A stretch of 64,000 nucleotides of DNA from Bolinopsis microptera (Eukaryota > Ctenophora > Tentaculata > Lobata > Bolinopsidae), in assembly GCF_026151205.1 (NCBI RefSeq), contig NC_087073.1, positions 14,217,837 through 14,281,836 on the forward strand, written 5' to 3'. A model generated the notes under the pieces. It made no database searches. It worked only from the letters and a program-made list of their open reading frames with translations, and was not told where the DNA came from. Position numbers and translations under genes: made by a program. Below, piece by piece: positions 14,000 through 26,200 of this stretch (positions are counted from its first letter, which is position 1; each line of letters starts with the position of its first letter).

Positions 14000-16156
14000 A
14001 CCTTACACCCACGTTACTGTGTGCTCTTGTCAGGGAGGCACTTAAGGGGTATTAATTAATTAACCTCAGATGACCAAATTTGTTTAAAAAAGCTGCACAT
14101 TAAACTTAAGGCAAGTTTAATTCATGCTAGTACTGATCAATGAGGAAAGCTTTTTAATGATGATAATTTCGTCCCTTCTACAATCTACAATCTGGCCGAA
14201 GAGGCCTGCAGTAGTTAGTTTGAATACTGATAGGCATCTGAAGGAACTAAAGCAGGTGCCCAACATTCAGCCAACAAGACAAAGTACCAGTCATTTAAAT
14301 ATCAGATAAAATGTCAGATAAGAGAAAGCAAAGAACCTACCTTGTGCCAGTGGCCCAATCTGATATATTATTTCATATGGAATGCTGCTTAAAGTAACAG
14401 ATCAGTTTTTCAGGATTATAAACATAAAGACATCTATTTATCAAGAAAGGGTACATTTGTAGCATATTTTCTATTTTAATTGGATTGCAGTTTCTTATGA
14501 CGCTATACATATTCTGAATGGGGTTCTTTTGCAATATCTTTGTGATGTTACTTTTCGTTGTGAAATAACTGTTTCCATTTAATTACAGATATCTTTAATT
14601 CATAACTCAATTTCTCACTGCTTTTAGTAACAAAACCGGAATAAGCGATAAATACTCAGAATAAGGACATTATTACAATTTGTCTCTTCAAACTGACGAA
14701 TAAAGGCGAATATCATGTACACATAACATTATAATGAATATCACAATGAAATAAGTGTTCATGAAAAATGTACGAGGTCTGTTGTCGATATCAGGGGTGT
14801 GGTTTTCATGTGATTTCGGGAGAACTGATAATAAGTGCATGTGCACTCAGTACTGGAATGTTCCAATTGACCAACAAAATTGGTGACGTAACTATTGAAT
14901 GATATCATTATTGATTGCAACATGTTTTTAATACTCAACAATGACGTGACGTAATTAATACTCTCTTCAATCTGTCTTTAAGATTAAGAGCTTAATTCAC
15001 ACCAATCAGCAACCTAGTTCAACTTTAATTTCGCTTTCCTTCAACATAAAATAAATCTGTTTACTTTAATCTCGACACTACAATTTTCAACAATGATAAT
15101 AAGAATGAATAAAAAGCTTGTTCTTATCAGTAAATCACATTACGACTCAGTCCTGTATTGGTGGAACACTGCATAGAAGGACCCCGGTCTCCCTGTCCTA
15201 ATACCTACGAACACAGTGCATTATTAGCGGGCATGTTACCCGATACTGTACTGGTGGTCAGATAACAAACACATGACTGCTTTCCCTCGCCACCTGACTG
15301 CTTACCAGCCTGGAGAACCCGAGAATTCGTCACTACCCAATCAGGTTCCAGATGAGATAAGGGAGAAATGAGAGATAAGGCAGGCAAGCTACAAATCTAG
15401 ACTGCTTTGAGTTTGCCTTTACTTCAGCTTTTTGAACTTCCATTTTGTTTACTCAGCGAGATAAGAAACTCAAGCTAGGAATCTAGCCTGCTTTCAGTTT
15501 ACTCTTAATACAGCTTTTTGAACTTTCTTTTCTGTTGATTTATCGTTAGAAGATTCAAGACAACGGAGATTATAGTTTATGGTGTACTGGTTAATGCAAA
15601 GGAATGCAAAGGAGTAGGGTATTACTCCTACTACTCCTAGTACATTACACACGTGAGTTATGGAAGCTATATTTATCTTGGTGCTAATACTACGAACGTA
15701 AAAGGAGCTTTTTTGTGGGTGATCATGGTTCGCCCGGTGCTTGAAAATGTAATTCAGCTAAAGTGATGCATTTATTAGCAGGATAGAGCTTGCAAAACCT
15801 GATGTCTTGCTGTCGCCTTTAACTTAACGAGTACAGTTGAAAGGAAAATCGAATTAATATCGAATTAATATAAGCCGGAATTAAATAATAACTGAACTGG
15901 GTTTCTTGCGCTTTTATCGTCGAAAATATGAGATCAAAGCACAGGACATAATTTAATGATAGCGTTTTGTTGACGAGAATGACAAGGAGAGCAAACAGTT
16001 CAAAAGTGTACACACCGAGAATAGATTTAACTACACTAACTATAAGGATGAGTGTAAGAGTTGCACAGTGCACGAGCAATAATGTATCCCGATCGGCTAA
16101 TCGGCTAATCGGCTAATCGCTGCGTGTATGTTTATCTGATTGGCTGTAAGGGTCTC
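14000..16156. other. Intergenic spacer
   Basis: No convincing exon was seen between the tetraspanin-like gene and the giant gene. A short tandem of cggctaat lies at about 16092-16118. Confidence 0.5.
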
Positions 16157-16206
16157 ATGCGCGCGCTTATTGCTTTTCTATTTTGTTGCGTGTTCAGTGT
16201 TCGGAG
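16157..16206 (+). other. Candidate signal-peptide exon of the giant gene
   Basis: An ATG opens MRALIAFLFCCVFSVR, a good signal peptide shape, ending at a GT donor (gtattt, 16207). Its end phase (2) does not match the following exon (16308-16337, phase 1), so either the donor differs or the real first exon lies elsewhere. Confidence 0.3.
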
Positions 16207-16307
16207 GTATTTTGTTTAATGTGACTATCTGCTGTTATGTAGAAGTTTCCACTTCGTATTCAGTTACATTTCACGATAGTAATTTGTAACGAATTTCCTG
16301 TCCTCAG

Positions 16308-17252
16308 ATTTAACAAAGTCAAAGCTTATCAACGCGGGTATGTTTTGTTCGCAATTGTTACTCTCTTGATATTATAAATTTCCCGCTAGTTCCTACAAAG
16401 TTCCTACATATTGAGTCACTGTTAGGGTACACTGCACTGAACATCTAAATGATTAATGAAGTGAACAGTGTCGAAAATAAATAATTATCAAATGCTGGTA
16501 TCGATGTTTGGTGTGCCTATGTTTCAAAAATCGTTCTTGTTCAGAATTATCGTTTTCGGCCCCATGCAAACTTAGTACTACGGATGGATCGAAAAAGTGT
16601 GACCTTGCGGTTGATGGAAACACCAGGACAACTTCTACCTATAGCTGTGCGACGTCAAAAAGTCAGGCAAACCCATGGCTTTGGGTGGATCTGGGTGACT
16701 ACCACTGGGTTTCTCAGGTAAGATCTGACAACTACCCACATTCTTCAGCTGCCATTGAGTTTTAAAACACACTATTGTTCACTCTACCCTCCATCTTCTC
16801 AGTGATCTTACTTATTTGACCCCTCTTGACCCCTCTTGACCCCTATTGACCCCTCTTGACCCCTCTTGACCCCTCTTGACCCCTCTTGACCCCTCTTAAC
16901 CCCTCTTGACTGTCAGGTAGTAGTGTACGGACCGACATCCCTAAAACAGTTCACTGTTTATGTTGGAAACAGCACTACCGACCCCACTAGTGGGATCCAG
17001 TGTGGTGGAACTTACGATATTGCTTCTGGAACTACTAACGTGAGTTACTGAATGTTAGTAAGTCTCAAACTGTTAAAAAATGAAACGATGAATAAGTTTC
17101 AACTCCTTTATCTAAGAACAGGTTACCTATAAATCTGATGATGTCCCAGGAACAAGTGAACTGTGACCCTGTGATCAGAGGACGGTATGTAGCCATCACT
17201 CTCGCTAATACCGCAGTTCTAACTGTATGTGAACTTATGGTCTACGGAGCTG
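16308..17252 (+). CDS. Giant gene: fucolectin-type F5/8C domain 1
   Basis: Exons 16308-16337, 16546-16717, 16917-17039 and 17122-17252. The motifs [17 protein letters not shown] and RYVAITLAN, followed by [10 protein letters not shown], are the signature of the eel-fucolectin (FTP) branch of F5/8 type C domains. Members bind fucose or other glycans through a shallow loop-rich site. This is the most N-terminal module that can be read. Confidence 0.85.
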
Positions 17253-20200
17253 GTTAGTTACATTTCAATCCAAATTAGAGGCCTGAAACTGGTATTTTTG
17301 TTATATCTCAAATCATAAATAATGTTCTTTGTACCAAATTCTAGAACTCTCTCCAATTTTCAGACTTGTTTAACGTGATGGGAGCCCAAGGAGCAGACTG
17401 TAACACAGCCTGTAACGAACAAGGCCTCACCTGTAACACACACATTAATTCACGGGATGACTCTAAAATAATGAACAACGCTGGGATTCCCTTCTGTTAC
17501 AGATACAGTAGCTCTAATACATGGTTCAATGATGATCAACCTGGATATGTGGCCGGTACTTCTGATCCTAACAGATACAGATGTATTGGCTTCAAGTCTG
17601 TTCCTGATTCTGTTCCTTGTACTGGAAATTATTGGTCTGTTCAGAGACTCTGTGCGTGTGACAACTCCGGTAAGTTCATGAAAGTTTTAGATTAACCTTG
17701 TATTCTATTTTAGAATCATATGACTATAAAATTATCTTATGGGTTCTGATGATGGTGCTCAACTTAACCTCCTCTCTTACCACCCCAGGAAGTGTATCTG
17801 CGAGAGCTTGTGAGACTCACACCCCTACCTGCTCCTCTGTTGCTGTTATTCAGTGTCCTGCAGGTACGGACCTACAGCAATCAATGCTTTAAAAGTTTAA
17901 ACTTCACAACATTTACATTTCACAGCATGGACGTAATGTGATTGGTTACCTCTTACTCATCATAAAATAAATCAAACGTTTTAAAAATTCAAACTGTTTA
18001 AATAACTTTTCTCACCACTTTTCTCATCTTTTACTCCACTTCCAGGGATGCAGATAGTCATAAATGATGCCCAGTTTAACGGGACGAGCTGTGGAATAGA
18101 CGCTACAGACAAGGTAAAAGCAATGTGTCACAACAAGGACAGATGTCAACTGTACGCTAGTTCAGCTACAATTGGGAACAGTGGATGTAATCCTGGAACT
18201 GCTACTCTAGTCGTGGGATACTCTTGTAAAAGTAAGGGACTGGGATAAAGTTTACTGTTGCAGTGTATTGCACGGTATTGTTCCACCGTTTATCGGAGGA
18301 AACCAAACCTGAACTAACAGTTAACTACCAATATTTCCTTTTTAATATCCTTTTGCTTAAGTTCCTGATCCTGACCGGGTGTTTACTTGTTACAGTTCCG
18401 ATCCCATGTGCTCTTGGAGAGTTCACCTGCGATAACGGAGAGTGTATATCAGACCACAAGAGATGTGATGGAACTACAGACTGTGGAGATGGTAGTGATG
18501 AGATCTGCTCCTTCATGGGTCAGTATGAGGAGGGAGGTATTAGGGATTTGTCGCTCTATTTTAGCTATTTAGAGGAGGGTTCAGGAGTTATCTCTTGGAT
18601 GGCACTGGTAGTTACAGTAGCTGTAGTGGTGAGATGATTATGATTTGAATTTAAAATCTGTCTTTATAACCACCTCCTGCCCCAGACATCTCAATGGGAT
18701 CTAAGTGTAAATCCCTGACCACATTCTACGAGAACGTGTGTGACAGAGTAGTGGACGGTAACGAGAACTCGGACTACTACGCGGGCAGTTGTTTCCACAG
18801 CGAGATGGATATTAAGAACCCCTGGGTACAGATTGATCTGGGCAAGACATCACAAGTGGACCAGATTACTATTGTTAACAGGTACGTTTGTTGAAATGGT
18901 TTAACAAAATAAAAAAGAATTATTGAAAAAGAAATAGTTCGGTATTTCATTTATTGTTTGGTTTATCCGTGGAGCAAGATTTGGCTACCCGTTTAAACCA
19001 CAATAATAACATTTGTCTTGTGCACGGAATCGCACGGTTCTGCACGCCAGCATGCTCGGTATCGCACGGTTCAGCATTCTAGCATGCACGGTTCAGCACT
19101 CCAGCATGCACAAAAGGTTCCCATCCATCTTCCCAGGAATCCGTCTCTTGGCAGACTTAGTTCTTATCAAACAATGAACTATCTTTTTTGCTTTGTTTCC
19201 TTATCTTATCGCAGCTCTCATATTTCTACTTTTCCCAAATTCTGGTCCCGTGTTAATCAAATTATACGGCACCAGTTTCTGCATGGGTTTTAGAAGACAT
19301 CGACACTGTTATGAAACATGAAAACGTTCGATGAAGTCATCGAGTAGAGTTTGATAAACTAGTCGGCAGTCCTCACGTGAACAAGTGCTGTCTTTGTGTA
19401 CAGTCCTGGAATTTTGGGAGGGGTGGGAAAGGAATTTAAATTTGAAATGTTTCTCTTATCGAACGTATGACGTCACACTCGTGACCCACCAATCTATACA
19501 GGAATGATAATTGTTGGTATGTCTCATTATCATCGACTATCATGTGAAACATAAATAAAGGTCTGAAAATTGGTCTGCTATGGAGATAGATAATTTTACC
19601 AAAGAAAAACCGTTCTGAAAGATGTATATCAATAGCATCAACTAAATATAATGTAAAGAACTACCAACATTCCTCATCTCTTTTTTTTTAATATCGTAGA
19701 AACCTGGAAAAGCAGCCATCGTAGACTTAACAACAAATCAAAATCAAGCAATATTGTTGATATCTCAATTGCCCATCTTTACAAATCCGTGGCAACTTCT
19801 TAAACCAACTTCACCCCGACCTGGAACGTGTTCACCTCAACCTGACACGTGTTCTCCTCAACCTGACACGTGTTCTCCTCAACCTGACACGTGTTCTCCT
19901 CAACCTGACACGTGTTCTCCTCAACCTGACACGTGTTCTCCTCAACCTGACACGTGCTCTCCTCAACCTCACACGTGTTCATCTCAACCTCACACGTGTT
20001 ATCCTCAACCTGACACGTGTTCTCCTCAACCTGACACGTGTTCTCCTCAACCTGACACGTGTTCTCCTCAACCTGACACGTGTTCTCCTCAGGATGGAAT
20101 GCACTTACTGTGAGGGTCGTATCAACCCCTTCCGACTCTACGTTGGGGACACCACAGACCCGGACAAGATGACACTATCTGAGGCTTGCCAGGGAAAAGT

Positions 20201-23200
20201 GTTCAACATTCCCACTGGACAATCTACTTACGATGTCAAGTGCAACAAAAAAGGTTTAATATGTTCCTATACATTATACAAATCAACTAGGAAAATAATT
20301 ATGCAGTCTAACCTAAAAAGGAAATGGTATGTGTTGGTGACAAAACTCCACCTTCAGGCCAATACGTTACCATCTACCTTCCTGGAGACAAACGAACCCT
20401 GAACTTCTGTGAGATGACAGTGAAGACGAAGGTGAACGGTCTGGAGTGTAGTACTAATGTTGATAACACGTACTATGTAAACGGAAACACTTACCAGCTC
20501 ATGTGCCCCGCTTGTGCTACTACAGGTACGTTTTGCCTGATCAATCATGGTCGGTCTGTTTTATTCAGCTAAATACAGATCTAACGTACACTGCTTTTAT
20601 TATTGACAAAATAAGGTTGCACAACTGTTTTGTGGTGTGAGTAGTCGATAATCTGATAGGATTAAGACACCCTCTGTTCCAACACCCCTCCTCTACACAG
20701 GTTCAGTGTACGGTACAGGAACATACGCAGCCCGGTCCTCAGTCTGCACTTCTGCAATACACTCTGGGGCTATATCTCCGGAGGGAGGTTGCATCTACGC
20801 TACTATTGGAGCTGGAGCTGCTAACTTCAGAGGCAGCACTCAGAACGGAGTCACCAGTCAAGAGTAAGGGGAGATTTCGAGAAATGTTTGGAGAATAGAC
20901 AAAGCAAAAAACAGATGTCTCTGATTTTGATTTTCTTACGTTGGAGGTAAATTCTTCGATGATCGTAAGTCTGACGTAGCTCAACCATAACTCGTCCCAA
21001 TTTCAGTTATGGTGGACTGAGTAAGTCGTTTGATGTAGCAGCATGCTCAGGAACCATCTCAAAGTCAGTGTGCCAGACCCCAGGAGTAGGATCCTGTACT
21101 AACAACACCATGATCATACAGTGTCCTAAGGACATGGTCCTCCTCATTGAAACTGCTTCTTACGGAATAGCTCCCAGCTGCAGTGCTCCAGATACATTCC
21201 AAATCGTATGTTTGCTAGATAGTGTTGGAGATGATTGGTATAATAGTTATTAAAATCAAAGAAACACTTTAATGTAAGAGTTAATCTTTGGTCTCAAGTT
21301 AAGATGAGTAGAGCTAGAGTACTAGGGTAAGCTCACTTTAACACCTCTGATATTCCCAGGTAAGAGAGAAATGTAGTCACAGTAACTCTTGTAAACTCTC
21401 TGCTAACAACAACATGTTCGGAGATCCCTGCACTGGAAACAAACAGCTTACCGTGTCTTACTACTGCCAAGGTGAGCTTTTTAGAGGATTTGTCATTGAT
21501 CTTATAAATTACTTGCGTAAATACAATTTTAAATTTATGCAACGTCTAAGAAAGCAATTTTAAAATGAATTCCAACAACTTAAAGATATACGACTATACC
21601 AGTATCATAATAATGCATATACCAGAAACTCCTGAAGATAACCCTATCTCCCCCTCCTCAGTGTCCGCTCCTTGTCCTACGAGCGCATTCGCCTGCGGTT
21701 CTGGTCAATGTGTTGACCACGCCCTTGTGTGTGATGGAAAGCTGGACTGTTATGACGGGAGTGATGAGAACTCAACAAACTGTGGTATGTGTCTTGAAGA
21801 TTCCTTGTTTTTTGGTGAACTAGTTGTTTTCATTTGTCATTTAGTCTCTGCGTGGGAGGTATTCTGAATATGTAGTCTGGTTTATATTATGAATTTATCT
21901 TTCATTCAGTGGGAGGCTGTAATTTCGACAAAGGAGGTTTCTGTGATTGGAAACAGTCAGCTGGTGACGATCTAAAATTCTATCTGGACTCAAGTGATAT
22001 CTACAACAACTACGATACTGGTCCTCCTCATGAGCATACCAACCCGGTGGCACTTCCTGATAAGGACTGCAAAACCTGGAAAAAAGGTGTCTGAATTATG
22101 AAGAAGTCGTTGATCAATGAAACTTTTTTTCAATTCAAGAGAAATAAGATCAGAAAAGTGTATACCAATTTTTAATTTGTGGTTTTTGATCGTATGCGTA
22201 ATTCTCTGATTTTAAACCCACCAAATAAAAATGAATGTTAAAATATTAACAATTGAACCCCTCGTAGGTCTAGAATACCGTGGTACTGAAAGTGTCACGA
22301 TGTACGGTAACATTTGCCAACGTTGGAGTGCTCAGAAACCTCAGACTAACCCCTACATCCCCGCGTCGGCGTACGCAAGCAAGGGTCTGGGAGACCACAG
22401 CTTCTGCAGGAACCCGGACGGCAAGGCTGGAGGACCCTGGTGTTATACCACGAAAACTAATGTTGTGTGGGAGTATTGTGATATCCCCGTCTGTGGTGAG
22501 TGGTTCTAAAGTGATCGCTCTGTTTTTAAGCAACATAATGTTTTTCAAACTTTAGCAACATTAGCAGGGTTCCTTCCTACCTCTTATCTACTTTAGCAAC
22601 ATTAGCAGGGTTCCTACCTTTTATCTACTGTCACCCTCTCCAGGAAAGTTCGCCTTTCTACCGAACGTAAACCGGCAACCAGACGAAGCAGCAATAATAT
22701 ACCTGACCATGACCAACACTTCACCTCGGTGTACCATGACCTTCTGGTACAGCATGTACGGATCTGGTATTGGTACTCTCAGTGTTATCGGAGATAGTGC
22801 TACTGTCTGGTCTAAAACTGGTCAGTTTAGTGAAAATATATTCGACATAATTGCAAAACAAACATACGAAAATGTCGAATAATCTTCGGAGGCTGTTTTG
22901 AATAAGATTGTTATATTTAAATTTCCAGGTAATCAAGGTCATGGTTGGAGCAAAGCCTACGTCTTCATAGGCCAAGAGGACTCTTACACTGTCGACATAA
23001 AAGCAACAGTTGGCATGTCACCAAATTCTAGAATAGCGTTTGACGACATAGCGATGCTGCACTGTCACGACACTGCTCCAGCAGCTTGTTCTGACTTCGA
23101 GTTCAAGTGCAGTACCAGCACCATGTGTATCCCTGGTGAGAAGAAGTGTAATGGTATTCAGGACTGCTCTGATGGCTCAGATGAACAGGGGTGTCGTAAG

Positions 23201-26200
23201 TACCTTCTAACTTATTTATTTTCTTCCTTAGACTTAGAACTAGAATCTGCTTACGGCTTGGAAACGTTTTACTTCCACATTAAATGGCATAACATATTAC
23301 CTTATCAAAACTCACAACAGGTTAATTAATTCCCGATACTCACTAGCCCCTCTCCTTCAGCCCCCGTTGGAAACTGTAACTTCGAGAACGACATGTGCGG
23401 TTACAAGCACTCCAAGTCCTCCGACTTTAACTTCGTGATGCAGAAAGGTGCTGATGCTATGGAGAACAACGGACCACTGCATGATCACACGACTGAAACT
23501 AATCAAGGTAGCGTATAAGTTCCGTCAGATAAAGAACCTCATCTCATCCAACGATAACACATGAATGTGACCATGTACCTATATGTGGTTCTTCCTCAAG
23601 CCGTCCACTTAATTAATCTTTAAAGTCCGCTCTCTTACCCTAACCCCTCCTCCTCTCAGGTCACTACATGTACGCGGAAGCAGCCGGGAAAGCGAGTGGA
23701 GCTAAAGCGACCCTCTCCTCCCCATGGATGACTCTGAACACGGACTGCACTGTCAGGTTCTCCTACTACCTCTACGGAGACAACGCTGGTTCTCTCTGGC
23801 TCAACAATACCAACGCTTACAGCACTTCCTCTGTGAGTGGACTGATATGATTATCTGTTGATTACGAATGTATTTAAAAGTCTTGTTTTGGTTATAATGT
23901 CGAACTCAATTTTGTTCCTCATAATAATGCTGAACAAACTGTCTCCTCAGGTATGGAACAGCACTGCCTCCAGTGCAGACAGACACTGGCAGTCTGCTCA
24001 AGTCAGTGTCGGACGTGGATCCCAGTCTCAGCTTGTGTTTGAGGCTGTTATGGATGGAGACATGTCTGATATAGCTTTAGATGACATTCAACTGATCAAC
24101 TGTGGAGGTAACGTCTCAATATTTTAAATTCAGGTGTCTCACAGTTTAGGACATTGTACAGCTCAAAAACTCTTACTCTTAGAAACATATCATGAAACTT
24201 TCTTTTAATTTAGAGATGTTTCGGGATTTGTAGTCTAGTTTGAAATTGTTTATTGCAGTGAATCCACTGTGTTCGGACCAACAGTTTGGGTGTAACGATC
24301 CTACTTGTGTGAGTTTGGATAAAGTATGTGACTTCGAGAACGACTGTACTGGTGGAGAGGACGAGGATGTTTGTGGTTCGTTTATTCAATGTCTTGAGAA
24401 CTGAATAGCGGTTTATAGATTATTGATAATGAGCAAGTCTAATTCAGAATGATCTTCACAGATTGCACCACATTTTGTTTATAGATTTATGATCAGTATC
24501 TTTGACTCACCTCCTCTCCCTGCAGGAACATGCTCATTTGAAGATGGTAGCTGTGGATTCAGCAACTCTGAGGATGATACCTTCGACTGGTCCAGGAACT
24601 CTCTGGGAGATGAGAAGTTCTACAGCACCATGCCTGCTGACCATACTGTACCTGGTGAGGGTCCTAAATCTGTAGAGTTGTCATTTAATTGTATTTTCTT
24701 GTTAAAATAGGCGGAGATTTGTCTTCGCAAGTCCTACATCCTGTTTACATGAAAATACCAATATTTTGATGTTCAATCCTCCTCAGCTGCTGACGATCTA
24801 GTTCTAAATTTCCCGACCCCGAGCTCGAAGAACTACGCGCTGCTGAAGACCAACATGCCATCTCTAACTGAATTCACCGTGTGTGCTTGGGCGCAGAGTA
24901 ATGATAAGGACAGCAAAGGTTACTTCTTCAGTCTGGCTACCGGCAAAGGAGATGCTGCTAATCAGATTGTTCTCAGTGCTCTCAATAGTCTGAATGTTGC
25001 GGTTTTGAGCTCTTTCCAACAAACTATGGTAAGAGTCACTATGAGCACTACCTTGATGAAGTTCAAGAAAAGTGCCAGTTTTAATTTAGCCAGTTTTGTT
25101 AATTTATTTCATATCAATATTTCAACCAACAATTTACCGAACAATATACGAACCGAATTGTGGAAACATTTCACTAATCCCGCTCTCTCCTTAGATCCCA
25201 CTGAACGATGGAGGTTGGCATTACATATGTATGACCTGGGCAAGTGGCAGTGGAGACGTGAACATTTACGTGGACGGCGCACTTGGTAAAACTTTCACCA
25301 GTATTGCTCAAGGACAGAATATTCCGGCCGGTGGCACGGTCGTTCTCGGACAGGTTAGAGGAGGATTGTTATAGAATTGTAGAATGTGGCTAATTTTACT
25401 AAGTCTTAATGCTTTAATACTATTCATTTAATAACGAACTAGCAGTATAGATACGTTGTAGTTTCCAAATGCCAAGATTACATTCAAATAATCAATATAT
25501 AATTTACTAGGATCAAGATTCTGTGGGAGGAGGATTTGCCACAAAACAAGCTTTCACCGGTAAACTTTACGGAGTGTACGTGTGGAAGAAGGTTCTGAGC
25601 GTTGGTGATATTCTCTCTTTCGCTAGCGACTGCTCGGTAAGTACTCAACATCATGTGTTTCTGACCTGGCTCAAAATACACATTCAGATTTACAACTTCA
25701 ATTGTTATTCTTGATGCTTGAATTAGATATTATCCAATTGCTTTTCAGACTTCGATATCGAGTACGGACTTGGTTTTCCAGTACGGTTCTATCAACAGCA
25801 ACTTGTTCGGAGGTGTGACCTCTCCAATGGAGACTAAACCTATCCTAGGAGCTTGCGGTTAGTTGAAAGGTCCTTTTTAATTAGAATAGTCATCAATAAC
25901 GGTACTCAGTATAAAGAGTAAAGGTAGTAGAGAAGCACCTATTTATAGCTCGACCCCTTTGCTATTATCTATAGCTAATGTAAAACGTTCTACAGGACAT
26001 TACATGTACATCAAGACGGAAGGATTCCCCAAGCCGAACTTTGCAACTCTAGTAACTCCCAAGTTTGCAGTCACCGGACCGTCCTGTCGACTCAAGTTCT
26101 GGTACAATATAGATGGAATTGGAAAGATCGGTTCTCTAGACGTGAGTTTCAGTGCTCTTATAATTGTGCAGTTGTCTACTAGAGTACTAAATAATCAAGT

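Noticed and set aside
19754..20113. PQPDTCS repeat frame as a coding repeat of the giant protein
   Set aside because: The flanking F5/8C exons join in frame at 18881/20093 without it, and the acceptor of 20093 is the end of the array.
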